From positions 434,001 to 498,000 of the forward strand of contig NZ_JAJADQ010000004.1 in the NCBI RefSeq assembly GCF_020447315.1: 64,000 nt of DNA. Direction: 5' to 3'. Source of the DNA: Hymenobacter nitidus. GTDB taxonomy: Bacteria; Bacteroidota; Bacteroidia; Cytophagales; Hymenobacteraceae. The position numbers were made by a program, and so were the translations under genes. Below, one piece after another: positions 36,555-46,098 of this stretch (within the stretch, counting starts at the first letter, position 1; each line of letters begins with the position of its first letter). The notes below the pieces were generated by a model. The model saw only the letters and a program-made list of their open reading frames with translations. It did not search any database and was not told the origin of the DNA.

Positions 36555-37010
36555 ATGCTGCGCTGGATTGACGTGCTGACCTTCGCCAAATACGGCAACC
36601 CCGAGCCTAGCCACCGCGTGGAGAAAACCGAGGACGAGTGGGCCCGGGAGCTGCCGCCGGCCCGGTTTCGGGTCTTGCGCCAGCAGGCCACCGAGCCGCC
36701 CTACCGCAACGCCTACTGCCGCAGCTATGAGCCCGGCCTCCACCAGTGCGCCGGCTGCCACAGCCCCCTGTTCGACTCGGCCACCAAGTACCACGCCATA
36801 TCCGGCTGGCCCAGCTTCACCCAGCCCCTGGCCCGCAATGCCATCCGCTACCTCTTCGACGAGAGCCACCACATGCAGCGCGTGGAGGTGCGCTGCAACG
36901 TGTGCGGCGGCCACCTGGGCCACGTGTTTCCGGACGGGCCCGCGCCCGGTGGGCTGCGCTACTGCATCAACTCGGAGAGCCTGGTGCGGGTGGCGGAAAA
37001 CACAGGTTAG
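36555..37010 (+). CDS. msrB: Peptide-methionine (R)-S-oxide reductase
   Basis: 151 residues. The MsrB fold starts with [25 protein letters not shown]. Zinc-binding cysteine pairs are CAGC (near 66-69) and CNVC (near 116-119). The catalytic stretch is [10 protein letters not shown] and RYCINSESL, with the resolving and catalytic cysteine in the expected place (usual form RYCINSAAL). It reduces the R isomer of methionine sulfoxide in proteins using thioredoxin. No MsrA is adjacent. Confidence 0.95.
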   Translation: MLRWIDVLTFAKYGNPEPSHRVEKTEDEWARELPPARFRVLRQQATEPPYRNAYCRSYEPGLHQCAGCHSPLFDSATKYHAISGWPSFTQPLARNAIRYLFDESHHMQRVEVRCNVCGGHLGHVFPDGPAPGGLRYCINSESLVRVAENTG

Positions 37011-37148
37011 TCGAAGGGCGCTACGGACAGATTATGCGTCTGGCCTGTTATCCACCAACACTTAGGAGTAGCCCCGAAGCTTCCCGTTAACCCGTACGCG
37101 GTTTGCGTAGTATAGCCACCGATACACTCTCGGACTTTTTCGCGGCTC

Positions 37149-39692
37149 ATGGCGACACCTTCTTCTGCATCTGATTCCCCCAACTTCACCGGTTTCGTGC
37201 GCGTGCGCGGCGCCCGGGAGCACAACCTCAAAAATGTCGACGTTGACATTCCGCGTGATGCCTTGGTGGTGTTTACCGGCGTGTCGGGCTCCGGCAAATC
37301 GTCCCTGGCCTTTGGCACGCTCTACGCCGAGGCCCAGCGCCGCTACTTAGAATCCGTTTCACCCTACGCCCGGCGCCTGTTTCACCAGATGGCCGTGCCC
37401 GAGGTGGATAGCATCGACGGGCTGCCCCCGGCCGTGGCCTTGCAGCAGCAGCGCGGCACGCCCACCACCCGCTCGTCGGTGGGCTCGGTCACCACGCTTT
37501 CCAACCTGTTGCGCATGCTCTATTCCCGGGCCGGCGACTATCCGGCCGGTCAGAGCATCGTGTACGCCGAAGGCTTTTCGCCCAACACGCCTGAGGGTGC
37601 CTGCCCGCAGTGCCACGGCCTGGGCCGCATCTACGAAGTGACGGAAGAAACCATGGTGCCCGACCCCACGCTCACCATCCGGGAAAGGGCCATTGCGGCC
37701 TGGCCCCAGGCCTGGGGCGGCCAGAACCAGCGCGACATCCTGGTGACTTTGGGCTACGACGTGGACACGCCCTGGCAGGATTTGCCGCGTAAAGACCGAG
37801 ACTGGATTCTGTTTACCGACGAGCAGCCCGTGGTGCCGGTGTACCCCGGCTATTCGCCCCAGGAAACCCAGCGGGCCCTGAAGCGCCGCGAGCCGCCGAA
37901 CTACATGGGTACCTTCACGGGCGTGAAGCGCCACGTGCTGCACACCTTTGCCACCACCCAGAGCGCCCTGATGAAAAAGCGGGTGCTGCAGTACATGCTC
38001 AGCACCGAGTGTCCCACCTGCCGGGGTAAGCGCCTGCGGCCCGAGTCCTTGGCCGTAACGTTTGCCGGCCTCGACATTGCCGACATGGCCCGCCTGCCGC
38101 TCAAGCGCGTGGCGACCCTGCTACGGCCCTACGCCGAGGGCACCGCCAAACGCCAGCGCCACGACGCGGCCCACCCCGAGCAAACCATCGTGGCCCAGCG
38201 CATTGCCGAAGACCTGTGCGCCCGCCTCACCGTGCTCCTCGACCTAGGCCTGGGCTACCTGGCCCTGGAACGCAGCACGCCCACGTTGTCGCCGGGCGAA
38301 TTGCAGCGCCTGCGCCTGGCGACGCAGCTGTATTCCAACCTGTTTGGGGTGGTGTATGTGCTCGATGAGCCTTCGGCCGGCCTGCATCCTTCCGATACGG
38401 AGGCTTTGCTCAAAGCCCTGAAAAGCCTGAAAGCCGCCGGCAACTCGCTGTTTGTGGTAGAACACAACCTGGACGTCGTGCGGCAGGCCGACTGGCTCGT
38501 GGACGTGGGTCCGGCCGCCGGGGAGCAGGGCGGAGAAATACTCTACAGCGGGGCTCCGGCCGGGCTGGCTGACGTCGAGGCCTCCCAGACCAAGCGGTAT
38601 TTGTTCAACGAAGCCGCCGCCGAAGTCCGCACGTCCCGCCAACCCACCGGCTGGCTTAAGCTGCAGGGCGTCACGCGCAACAACCTCGATAACCTGGCTG
38701 TAGCGTTTCCGCTGGGCGTTTTTACCACCGTCACGGGCGTGTCGGGCTCGGGTAAGTCGAGTCTGGTGAGCCAGGTGCTGGTGGAGCTGGTGGCCGAGCA
38801 GCTGGGGCAGGAGGTAGGTGCCGAGGAAGAAGAAGCCGACCCGCTGGAACGGGCCGCACCGCTGCCTACCGGCGGCAACATCGTGAGCGGTATGGAGCAC
38901 ATCAAGCGCCTCGTGCGCGTGGACCAGAAGCCCATCGGCCGCACGCCCCGCTCCAACATGGCCACCTACACCGGCCTGTTCGACCACGTGCGCAAGCTGT
39001 TTGCCGCCACGCCCGCCGCCAAAAAGCGCCGCTACGACGCCGGCCGGTTTTCCTTCAACGTAGCCAAGGGCCGCTGCGAAAACTGCCAGGGTGAAGGGTT
39101 CGTGATGGTAGAGCTGCTGTTTCTGCCCAGCGTGTACGCGCCCTGCCCGGTCTGTCACGGGGCCCGCTACAACGCCAAAACCCTGGAAATAACTTACCGC
39201 GACAAGAACATTGCCGAGGTGCTGGCCCTGAACGTGGACGATGCCTGGGCGTTTTTCGACGAGGAGCCGGCCGTGCAGCGTGCCCTCACGGTGCTGCGCG
39301 AAGTGGGCCTGGGCTACCTGCGCCTGGGCCAGCCGGCCACCGAGCTGAGCGGGGGCGAGGCCCAGCGCATCAAGCTGGCCACCGAGCTGCAACGCGCCCA
39401 GCGTGGCAATTCGCTCTACATTCTCGATGAGCCTACCACCGGCCTGCACCCCTCCGACGTGGAAAAGCTGCTCACCCAGCTCGACGGCCTGGTGGAAGCC
39501 GGCAACACGGTCATCGTGGTGGAGCACGACATGCGCGTGGTAGCCGCCTCCGACTGGGTGATGGACATCGGCCCCGGCGCCGGCGACGAAGGCGGCCATG
39601 TAGTAGCGGCGGGCACTCCGGCCGAGGTTGTGAATGTAAAGGAAAGCCGCACGGCCCCGCATCTGAAGCGGTTTTTGGGCGGCGAGAAGTAG
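37149..39692 (+). CDS. UvrA-like ABC ATPase, class II (UvrA2)
   Basis: 847 residues, shorter than the roughly 940 of canonical UvrA. Two ABC ATPase halves: Walker [15 protein letters not shown] at the start and [14 protein letters not shown] in the middle, with signatures [12 protein letters not shown] and [12 protein letters not shown] and Walker [14 protein letters not shown]. Zinc modules are [15 protein letters not shown] and [16 protein letters not shown]. The shorter length and the region that would bind UvrB point to the class II UvrA (UvrA2/DrrC-like), associated with DNA-damaging drug tolerance rather than the standard repair complex. No uvrB or uvrC is nearby. Confidence 0.9.
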   Translation: MATPSSASDSPNFTGFVRVRGAREHNLKNVDVDIPRDALVVFTGVSGSGKSSLAFGTLYAEAQRRYLESVSPYARRLFHQMAVPEVDSIDGLPPAVALQQQRGTPTTRSSVGSVTTLSNLLRMLYSRAGDYPAGQSIVYAEGFSPNTPEGACPQCHGLGRIYEVTEETMVPDPTLTIRERAIAAWPQAWGGQNQRDILVTLGYDVDTPWQDLPRKDRDWILFTDEQPVVPVYPGYSPQETQRALKRREPPNYMGTFTGVKRHVLHTFATTQSALMKKRVLQYMLSTECPTCRGKRLRPESLAVTFAGLDIADMARLPLKRVATLLRPYAEGTAKRQRHDAAHPEQTIVAQRIAEDLCARLTVLLDLGLGYLALERSTPTLSPGELQRLRLATQLYSNLFGVVYVLDEPSAGLHPSDTEALLKALKSLKAAGNSLFVVEHNLDVVRQADWLVDVGPAAGEQGGEILYSGAPAGLADVEASQTKRYLFNEAAAEVRTSRQPTGWLKLQGVTRNNLDNLAVAFPLGVFTTVTGVSGSGKSSLVSQVLVELVAEQLGQEVGAEEEEADPLERAAPLPTGGNIVSGMEHIKRLVRVDQKPIGRTPRSNMATYTGLFDHVRKLFAATPAAKKRRYDAGRFSFNVAKGRCENCQGEGFVMVELLFLPSVYAPCPVCHGARYNAKTLEITYRDKNIAEVLALNVDDAWAFFDEEPAVQRALTVLREVGLGYLRLGQPATELSGGEAQRIKLATELQRAQRGNSLYILDEPTTGLHPSDVEKLLTQLDGLVEAGNTVIVVEHDMRVVAASDWVMDIGPGAGDEGGHVVAAGTPAEVVNVKESRTAPHLKRFLGGEK

Positions 39693-39726
39693 CGGAGAAA
39701 TTCAGAACAGTATGTTGTTGTTTATT

Positions 39727-39809
39727 CTGACATACGCAAAGCGAAGGACCTTATACCAATGGAACGACTTGCTTCCATGTGATAAGGTCCTTCGCTTTGC
39801 GTATGTCAG
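39727..39809. repeat. Large inverted repeat with perfect 28-base arms
   Basis: Arms 39727-39754 and 39782-39809 are perfect reverse complements; the 27-base loop holds a further ATGGAA/TTCCAT stem, so almost the whole 83 bases can fold as one hairpin or cruciform. It lies between two same-strand genes and resembles an REP/MITE-type element rather than a terminator, since no T-run follows. Confidence 0.7.
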
Positions 39810-39827
39810 ATGACAGATAACGAAGCG

Positions 39828-39873
39828 GTAGAGATGCTTCGACTGCGCTTTGCTACGCTCAGCATGACGGGCG
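39828..39873. repeat. Dispersed intergenic repeat ending CTCAGCATGAC
   Basis: GTAGAGATGCTTCG followed by a degenerate middle and CTCAGCATGACGG. The GAGATGCTTCG...CAGCATGAC form is a short intergenic repeat that I recall as common in Hymenobacter and other bacteria; the right half recurs at 17060-17068. Confidence 0.45.
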
Positions 39874-39954
39874 TTTTCCAGCAACGACGCCCTGCGAAAG
39901 ACCTCGGCTTGGCTTCTTGCTAACGTTCACCAAGGCTTATTTGCCAGCTTTGGC

Positions 39955-39984
39955 TTTGCCATGCGCGGTTCGGCAGTATCTTCC
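39955..39984 (+). promoter_or_regulatory. Putative promoter of the CrtI-like gene
   Basis: TTTG at 39955-39958 and TATCTTCC at 39977-39984 (two mismatches to TAnnTTTG), spaced by 18 bases, about 30 bases before the start codon. Confidence 0.35.
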
Positions 39985-40013
39985 GTGTCCCATAGCACCC
40001 CTAACTGTCCCGA

Positions 40014-41441
40014 ATGCCCGAGCTGCCCGCGTCGTCGAATCCCATTCTCATTATCGGGGCCGGTATCGGCGGCCTGAGTGCGGCTATGCGGCTGGCCCGG
40101 CTGGGCTACCCGGTGCGGCTGTTGGAGGCGCGGGAGCAGGGCGGCGGCTTGGCGTCGGGCTTCACGCTGGAGGGCTTTTCTTTCGATTCGGGCCCGTATA
40201 TTCTGCTGGATCAGCCGGGGCTGGCCTGGGCGTTTGAGCAGCTGCAGATTTCGGCCGAAACCCTGCCGCTGCGGCCCATCGAGTCGGTGTACCACGTGCT
40301 GCAGGAAGACGGCAGCACCACCGCATTCGACCGTAGCCTCGCGACCACGGCGGCACGGTTTGAAGCCCAGCAGGCCGGCAGCGGGCCGCGCTACGAAGCC
40401 TTTGTGGCGCGCACCTTCAAGATTCACCAGGTCATGAAGCCGCTTACCTTCACCAACCACCCCACGCCGCTGGCGGTGCTGCGGGCCGGCGGGTGGCGCT
40501 ACGTGCCGTTTTTGCTCAGCTCCCTGGGCTCGGTGCTGGAGCGGGCCCGCCTGCCGCTGGCCGTGCGCAAGGGCATCAGCATCTGGACCCACATTGCCGG
40601 GCAGCCCGTGGAGCAGGCCCCCAGCCCGATGGCCTTTGTACCGGGCCTGTTTCACCACGTGGGCTCGTTTTACCCCGTGGGCGGCATGCGCGCCATTCCC
40701 GAGCTGCTGGAAAAAACGGCGCGAGCGGCCGGCGTCAACATCTCCTACGGTACTAAAATAGCCCGCATCTGCACTAGCGCCGGCGCCGTAACCGGGGTCG
40801 AAACTACCGCCGGCGAGTTTATCCCGGCCCAGGCTATTATCTCCAACGCGGCGGGCATCGGCACTTATACCGAGCTGACGCAGGATATTGCCCCCAAGGA
40901 AAAACAGAAGCTCGAAGCCCTGCCGCTCCAGTCGCCGGGCGTGTGCGTGTACCTGGCCGTGAGGGGCCTCAATCCGCCGTACTACATTCGCTTCAAGCTG
41001 CGCGGCACCGGCTGCACCGCCTTCGTGCAGCCCGGCCTGATGGCGCCCGAGCTGGCCCGGGAGGGTTGGTATCCGGCCCGCCTCATTGCCCCGCTCGACC
41101 ACGCCACGGCCGCCGCGCTGGGCCCGGCCGGGCAGCGCGAGCTGATGGATGAGCTGCTGGCCGACCCGTGGTGGCAGGACAATATTCAGGAGTACCGCGT
41201 GCTGCACCGGCGCACCACTTTCGAGTGGGGCCGGGAGTTCAACCTCTACCACGACAGCATGAACCCGGTGATGACGGCCAAATTCATGCGCCAGGGCCGC
41301 ATTGCCCACCGCAGCCTCCTGGTGCGCGGCCTTTACCTAACCGGCAGCGCCACGCACCCGGGGCAGTGGGTGAGCTTCTGCGCCATTTCCGGTGTGCTGG
41401 CCGCCAACTGTCTGGCCGAAGATTTCCCGCGCCATGCTTGA
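40014..41441 (+). CDS. CrtI/phytoene-desaturase-like FAD oxidoreductase
   Basis: 475 residues. N-terminal Rossmann FAD fold: ILIIGAGIGGLSAAMRLARLGY with LLEAR. Then GGLASGFTLEGFSFDSGPYILL, the phytoene-desaturase/amine-oxidase family segment (COG1233). FYPVGGMRAIPELLEKTARAAG and the C-terminal FAD-contacting GLYLTGSATHPGQWVSFCAISG complete the fold. Substrate is likely a carotenoid, other isoprenoid or lipid; this is inference. It overlaps the next gene by 8 bases, so the two are co-translated. Confidence 0.88.
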   Translation: MPELPASSNPILIIGAGIGGLSAAMRLARLGYPVRLLEAREQGGGLASGFTLEGFSFDSGPYILLDQPGLAWAFEQLQISAETLPLRPIESVYHVLQEDGSTTAFDRSLATTAARFEAQQAGSGPRYEAFVARTFKIHQVMKPLTFTNHPTPLAVLRAGGWRYVPFLLSSLGSVLERARLPLAVRKGISIWTHIAGQPVEQAPSPMAFVPGLFHHVGSFYPVGGMRAIPELLEKTARAAGVNISYGTKIARICTSAGAVTGVETTAGEFIPAQAIISNAAGIGTYTELTQDIAPKEKQKLEALPLQSPGVCVYLAVRGLNPPYYIRFKLRGTGCTAFVQPGLMAPELAREGWYPARLIAPLDHATAAALGPAGQRELMDELLADPWWQDNIQEYRVLHRRTTFEWGREFNLYHDSMNPVMTAKFMRQGRIAHRSLLVRGLYLTGSATHPGQWVSFCAISGVLAANCLAEDFPRHA

Positions 41442-42270
41442 AACCACCGAAGAGCAGCCCCGGCCCGGCAAGCGCCTGCGCGTGGCCCGGCTCGGGCAGG
41501 GTGAGGCCGTGCTGCTGCTGCACGGCTACCCCGATAATCTGCAGGTGTTCAGCCAGCTGGCTCCCGGTCTGGCCCCCGACAAGCGCGTCATCGCCTTCGA
41601 CTGGCCCGGCATGGGCGACAGCGACGACTGGGGCGGCGGGGCCACGCCTTTGCTGGTGGCCCGGCGCCTGCTGCAGCTGCTCGATGCCTGGCAGCTCGAC
41701 AAAGTACACCTCGTGGGCCAGGATATGGGCGGGCAGCCGGCCCTGGTATTCGCGGCCGTGTACCCCGAGCGGGTGCGCAGCGTGGTGGTGATGAACTCGC
41801 TGGTGAACGGCGACGCGGATACATCGTGGGAAATCAAGTGGCTGCGGCGCTTCGGGGTGAATAAACTGCTGCTGGCCCGGTTCCCGTGGCTGGTGTTTCA
41901 GCGGGCCCGCTACACGTTTCTGCCGCGGGGCGTAGCCATCGACGCGGCGGTGCAGCGGGATATGTGGCGCACGTTTCGGCAGCCGGCGGTGCGGCAGTTT
42001 ATCGTGCGCATGTGCGCCGGCTACGAAGGCCAGCTCAAGCGCCTGCCCGAGTGGTACCGCCAGATTACCTGCCCCGTGCTGATTCTGTGGGCCGAGAAAG
42101 ACAAGCATTTTCCCGTGTCGCAGGCCCGTTCCCTGCAGCAGCACATTCCGCACGCCCGCCTGCGGATTCTGCCCGGTGCCGGCCACTGGATGGTGCTGCA
42201 CCAGGCCGCCGAAACAGCCGCTGCCATCCGTGAATTTTACCGGGAAGTAAAAACCGGCGAAACATTCTGA
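41434..42270 (+). CDS. Alpha/beta hydrolase with Asp nucleophile (epoxide hydrolase/dehalogenase-like)
   Basis: 278 residues from ATG at 41434, overlapping the preceding gene by 8 bases. The oxyanion-hole segment is LLLHGYPDN (HGxP type). The nucleophile elbow reads VGQDMGGQ, placing aspartate, not serine, in the nucleophile position; this is characteristic of epoxide hydrolases and haloalkane/fluoroacetate dehalogenases. Acid and base are in LILWAEKDKHF and GAGHWMVLHQ. Tight linkage to a desaturase-like gene suggests it acts on the same molecule, perhaps on an epoxidised lipid. Confidence 0.87.
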   Translation: MLETTEEQPRPGKRLRVARLGQGEAVLLLHGYPDNLQVFSQLAPGLAPDKRVIAFDWPGMGDSDDWGGGATPLLVARRLLQLLDAWQLDKVHLVGQDMGGQPALVFAAVYPERVRSVVVMNSLVNGDADTSWEIKWLRRFGVNKLLLARFPWLVFQRARYTFLPRGVAIDAAVQRDMWRTFRQPAVRQFIVRMCAGYEGQLKRLPEWYRQITCPVLILWAEKDKHFPVSQARSLQQHIPHARLRILPGAGHWMVLHQAAETAAAIREFYREVKTGETF

Positions 42271-42275
42271 ACGGG

Positions 42276-42360
42276 GTAGAGACGCATACTTGCGTCTCAA
42301 TCGTTGAATGATAATCGTTGCAGCGGCGCATGCAATTGAGACGCAAGTATGCGTCTCTAC
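42276..42360. repeat. Inverted repeat with perfect 26-base arms (GTAGAGACGCA... family)
   Basis: Arms 42276-42301 and 42335-42360 are perfect reverse complements. Each arm is itself an inner palindrome (GAGACGCA TACT TGCGTCTC), so each can fold alone. It fills the gap between two convergent genes and may double as terminator. GTAGAGACGC...GCGTCTC elements are scattered through many Bacteroidota and cyanobacterial genomes. Confidence 0.75.
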
Positions 42361-42375
42361 TCTGTGCTAAGGATG

Positions 42376-43518
42376 TTAAAAGTTCAGGGTGTACACCCGC
42401 CGGAACTGCTGCTCGATGATGAAGGAAGGCGTGGTGCGGATAATGAAGTTGCGCAGGGCAGCCGGGGCGTGCTGCAGATAGCCTACCTGCCCCATGATGC
42501 GCGAGGTGCGCACGATGTGCAGGGCCTTGGCCCGGCGCAGGCGCTGCATGGCGGCAAAGGCCCGCTCCACGGTGGCTTCCTGCTCCAGGCACTGGGCCAG
42601 GGCAAAGGCATCTTCCACGGCCTGGCAACCACCCTGGCCCATGTAGGGCGTCGAGGCGTGGGCGGCGTCGCCAATTAGGCAGACTTTGCCCTGGCTCCAG
42701 CTCGGAATCGGGTCGAAGTCGGTTATTTCGTTGCGGATGATGCGGGGCTCGTCGGCCGCTTCCAGAATGGGCAGAATGGGGTAGGCGAAGTTGCGAAACG
42801 TGTCGAGCAGGTGGGCTTTCAGCCCGTTGGGGTACGTCGTCACGCCTGGGGCGTATTCGCCCACAAACCAGTCGACCACATCATCGGCAATTTCCGAAAA
42901 CCCGAACCGCACCCCCTGGGCCCAGGCCTCCATGATGGACTGCTGAAACTCGGGCCGCAGCCGTACCTCCGAGATGCCGCGCCACACGATGTGGCCCGTG
43001 CTGGCAAACCGCGCCCCGGGAAACAGCTGCCCGCGCACGGCCGAGTGAATGCCGTCGGCGGCCACGAGGTAGCCCGCCTCCAGGGTGGTGCCGTCGGTGA
43101 ACGACACGCGCACGCCGGCGCTGTCCTGGGTGAAGCCGGTCAGGGTTTTATTGAGCAGCACGGTGCCGGGCACCAGCTCGGCCAGCAGCGCATCCTGCAG
43201 CCGGGCCCGCCGGATGGCCGTAGTGGTGTAGCCAAACCGCTGCCGCACCCGCTCCTGGTCGGTGCGCATAATGGGCCGCATCTGCGCATCCACCACCTGA
43301 ATGTTGCGCAGGGGCACGCCGGCCGCGTTTATCTTGTCGGCAATGCCCAGGCGGTGAAATACCTGCATAGCGTTGGGCGCCATCCAGATGCCGGCGCCCA
43401 GGGGCTTTATTTCCGGCGCCGACTCGCACACCGTTACTGCCAACCCCCGCCGCTGCAGGGCCAGCGCCGCCGTCAGGCCCGCAATGCCACCACCAATAAT
43501 AAGTCCGGGAAGCTGCAT
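42376..43518 (-). CDS. FAD-dependent monooxygenase (UbiH/salicylate hydroxylase-like)
   Basis: 380 residues from ATG at 43518, where the FAD-binding fold LIIGGGIAGLTAALALQRRG begins at once. The second FAD motif, CLIGDAAHASTPYMGQGG, is near 280. The DG motif region AGYLVAADGIHSAVR is near 150. The family hydroxylates aromatic or polyketide substrates with NAD(P)H and O2 and includes TetX-like enzymes. Substrate unknown. Convergent with the CrtI-like/epoxide hydrolase pair. Confidence 0.92.
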   Translation of the reverse strand: MQLPGLIIGGGIAGLTAALALQRRGLAVTVCESAPEIKPLGAGIWMAPNAMQVFHRLGIADKINAAGVPLRNIQVVDAQMRPIMRTDQERVRQRFGYTTTAIRRARLQDALLAELVPGTVLLNKTLTGFTQDSAGVRVSFTDGTTLEAGYLVAADGIHSAVRGQLFPGARFASTGHIVWRGISEVRLRPEFQQSIMEAWAQGVRFGFSEIADDVVDWFVGEYAPGVTTYPNGLKAHLLDTFRNFAYPILPILEAADEPRIIRNEITDFDPIPSWSQGKVCLIGDAAHASTPYMGQGGCQAVEDAFALAQCLEQEATVERAFAAMQRLRRAKALHIVRTSRIMGQVGYLQHAPAALRNFIIRTTPSFIIEQQFRRVYTLNF

Positions 43519-43787
43519 AGCAAGTGAAATCAGGGCGTAAGGATGCGGGGTGCGGGGCGGCGTGAGGGCTAAAAATACGGCACAATCCGGTAACGGCAGC
43601 ACGTTTTTGGTTGCCATTGGCCGGCCCAATCTGATTATGATCAGGCCGTATTCGTCTGAGAAATACATTCCCCACCGATGTCAGGCTCACAATTCAATCG
43701 GTGCTGTGGACCCTTCCAGGCTCAACCCCGTACAGATAACGGCTGGCACTGCCGGGCCGCTGCCATCCTGTTACCGCTTTTCTGAGC

Positions 43788-44366
43788 ATGACCTTCCTCG
43801 AAGAATTTATCCGCAACCCCGCCACCGTGGGTTCTCTGGTGCCCAGCTCCCGCGAGCTAACCGATAAAGTAATGGAGCCCATCGACTTCACCCAGGCCCG
43901 CTGCATTGTGGAGTACGGCCCCGGAACGGGCGTTTTTACCGATATTCTACTGGCCCGCCGCCAGCCCGGCACCACCATCGTGCTCATTGAGGTGAGCCGC
44001 CGCTTCTGCCAGCTGCTGCAGGCGCGCTACGCGGCCCATTCCGATGTGCACGTTATCCACGGCTCGGCAGCCGAAACTGGAGAATACCTGCGCCAGCGCG
44101 GCCTCGACCAGCCCGACTACGTGGTGTGCGGCCTGCCATTCTCGTCGTTGTCGCGGCGCCTGGGCTGGCGTATTCTGGAGCACACCCGGCAGCTGCTGCA
44201 GCCCAATGGCCAGCTGATTCTATTCCAGTATTCGCTGCGCAACACGCGCCTGTTCGAGAAGTTCTTTCAGCCCCTGGGGCAGGAATATGTGCTCCTGAAC
44301 CTGCCGCCCGCCTACGTGCTGACGTATGCGCCCCGGCCCGTGGCAGCTGCCAGCCGCGCAGCTTAG
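43788..44366 (+). CDS. Class I SAM-dependent methyltransferase (phospholipid N-methyltransferase-like)
   Basis: 192 residues. MTFLEEFIRNPATVGSLVPSSRELTDKVM followed by IVEYGPGTGVFTDILL (SAM motif I) is the opening of PmtA-like phospholipid methyltransferases, distantly related to rRNA adenine dimethylases. VLIEVSRRF (motif II) and VVCGLPFSSL (motif IV) follow. Likely membrane-lipid headgroup methylation. The gene ends overlapping the stop of the convergent SulP gene by 4 bases. Confidence 0.82.
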   Translation: MTFLEEFIRNPATVGSLVPSSRELTDKVMEPIDFTQARCIVEYGPGTGVFTDILLARRQPGTTIVLIEVSRRFCQLLQARYAAHSDVHVIHGSAAETGEYLRQRGLDQPDYVVCGLPFSSLSRRLGWRILEHTRQLLQPNGQLILFQYSLRNTRLFEKFFQPLGQEYVLLNLPPAYVLTYAPRPVAAASRAA

Positions 44367-45910
44367 CCTGCGCTGGTCGCCACGCGGTACTCGGGGTCTT
44401 CCAGAATGTTGACCTCGATGAGGGCACCAGCGTTGCGCAGCAGCAGGCGGCAGTCGGGGCTGAGGTGGCGCAGGTGCAGGGTTTTGCCCAGGCGCTGGTA
44501 GCGGTCCGTGAGCTTGTGCAGGGCATCGATGCCCGACATATCGGCCACGCGGCTTTCCCGGAAATCGATGATAATTTTGGCCGGGTCCTGGGCCACGTCG
44601 AACTTCTCGGTGAAGGCCTGCACCGACCCGAAAAAGAGCGGGCCGTAGATTTCGTAGTGCTTCACGCCGGCCGCGTCCACGTACTTGCGGGCCCGGATGC
44701 GCTTGGCGTTTTCCCAGGCAAAGGCCAGCGCCGACACCACCACGCCCAGTAGCACGGCCAGGGCCAGGTTCTGCGAAACGGCCGTTACCAGCGTCACGAG
44801 CAGCATCACCAGCACGTCGGTGAGCGGCATGCGGCGCAGAATCCGCAGGCTGGCCCACTCGAAAGTGCCGATGACGACCATGAACATGACGCCAACCAGG
44901 GCCGCCAGCGGCAGCTGCTCAATCAGGGAGGAGCCCACTACCACGAACAACGCCAGAGCCACCGCGGCCACTACGCCCGACAGCCGTCCGCGCCCCCGCG
45001 ACTCCAGGTTCACCATCGTCTGCCCAATCATGGCGCAGCCGCCCATGCCGCCCATAAGGCCCGAGGTAATATTGGCCAGACCCTGGGCTACGCAGTCCTG
45101 GTTGCCCCGGCCGCGGGTGTCGGTCATTTCGTCTACCACCGTCAGGGTCAGCAAGCTTTCGGTGAGGCCTACCAGGGCCATAATCAGGGCGTAGGGCAGC
45201 ACCCGGGCCAGCGCATCCCAGGTGAGTGGCACCAGCGGCAGATGAAACCGGGGCAGGCCGCCGGCAATGGAAGCAATATCCCCCACCGACTTAGTTTGCA
45301 GCCCGCCCCCAATGACCAGCGCCGACACCACCACAATAGCCGTGAGCGAGGCGGGCACGGCCTTGGTAAGCTTGGGCAGAAAATACACGATGCCCATCGT
45401 GAGGGCCACCAAACCCAGCATCAGCCCCAGCGCCGGACCCGAGAGCCACTGCTCGTGGCCCCCGGCGTCACGCACTTTAAACTGCTCGAGCTGAGCCATG
45501 AAGATGATGAGGGCCAGGCCATTGACGAAGCCGTACACCACTGGCTGGGGCACCAGCCGGATAAACTTGCCGAAGCGCAGCAGGCCGATGGCCACCTGAA
45601 TCAGGCCCATCAGCACGACGGCCGCAAACAGGTATTCGACGCCGTGCTGTACCACCAGACTCACAATCACCACGGCCACGGAGCCGGCCGCGCCGGAAAT
45701 CATGCCGGGCCGGCCGCCAAATACGCTGGTGATAAGGCAGATAATAAAGGCCGAGCCGATGCCGACCAGCGGGCTGATGTGGGCCAGCAAGGCAAAGGCC
45801 ACTACCTCCGGCACCAGGGCTAGGGCCGTGGTCAGGCCGGCCAGAATTTCGTTTTTGGCGTTGACTTTATACTGGGCCAGATACGACCCGAGTGAAAAAG
45901 AGGAAAGCAT
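44363..45910 (-). CDS. SulP family anion transporter with STAS domain
   Basis: 515 residues from ATG at 45910. About ten to twelve membrane helices with the SulP motifs NEILAGLTTALALVPEVVAFALLA, GSAFIICLITSVFGGRPGMISGAAG and FVNGLALIIFMAQLEQF. The C-terminal cytoplasmic STAS domain (about 400-515) contains ESRVADMSGIDALHKLTDRYQ. Substrate could be sulfate or bicarbonate; the SulP with short STAS is often a bicarbonate or sulfate transporter. Confidence 0.92.
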   Translation of the reverse strand: MLSSFSLGSYLAQYKVNAKNEILAGLTTALALVPEVVAFALLAHISPLVGIGSAFIICLITSVFGGRPGMISGAAGSVAVVIVSLVVQHGVEYLFAAVVLMGLIQVAIGLLRFGKFIRLVPQPVVYGFVNGLALIIFMAQLEQFKVRDAGGHEQWLSGPALGLMLGLVALTMGIVYFLPKLTKAVPASLTAIVVVSALVIGGGLQTKSVGDIASIAGGLPRFHLPLVPLTWDALARVLPYALIMALVGLTESLLTLTVVDEMTDTRGRGNQDCVAQGLANITSGLMGGMGGCAMIGQTMVNLESRGRGRLSGVVAAVALALFVVVGSSLIEQLPLAALVGVMFMVVIGTFEWASLRILRRMPLTDVLVMLLVTLVTAVSQNLALAVLLGVVVSALAFAWENAKRIRARKYVDAAGVKHYEIYGPLFFGSVQAFTEKFDVAQDPAKIIIDFRESRVADMSGIDALHKLTDRYQRLGKTLHLRHLSPDCRLLLRNAGALIEVNILEDPEYRVATSAG

Positions 45911-45932
45911 AGCAAGCTGAGCGAAAGGCAAC

Positions 45933-45967
45933 AAAAAAGCCGCCCGCTTCGGTCAGGAAGCGGCGGC
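45933..45967 (-). terminator. Terminator of purU
   Basis: An 11-12-base GC-rich stem with one bulge followed on the minus strand by a T-run, between purU and the SulP gene. Confidence 0.6.
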
Positions 45968-46098
45968 GCGGGCAGGAGCGGGGTGGGCCTCAGGGTGGGG
46001 TGAGCGGGAAAACGGGAGCGGAGCAAAACGGCGTAAGCAGCCGCAAAAGTACGCCGGCCCGCGGGAACGGGCGGCGCCGAATGCCCGGAGAGAAGGGC

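Larger units (their letters stand above)
39693..40013. other. Intergenic region holding two repeat elements
   Basis: 321 bases between uvrA-like and CrtI-like genes. It consists mainly of the 28-base inverted repeat, the dispersed repeat after it, and a putative promoter at its right end (all listed). Confidence 0.6.

Noticed and set aside
43694..43987. 97-codon minus-strand frame in front of the methyltransferase
   Set aside because: Overlaps the start of the methyltransferase gene on the other strand and has no motif.
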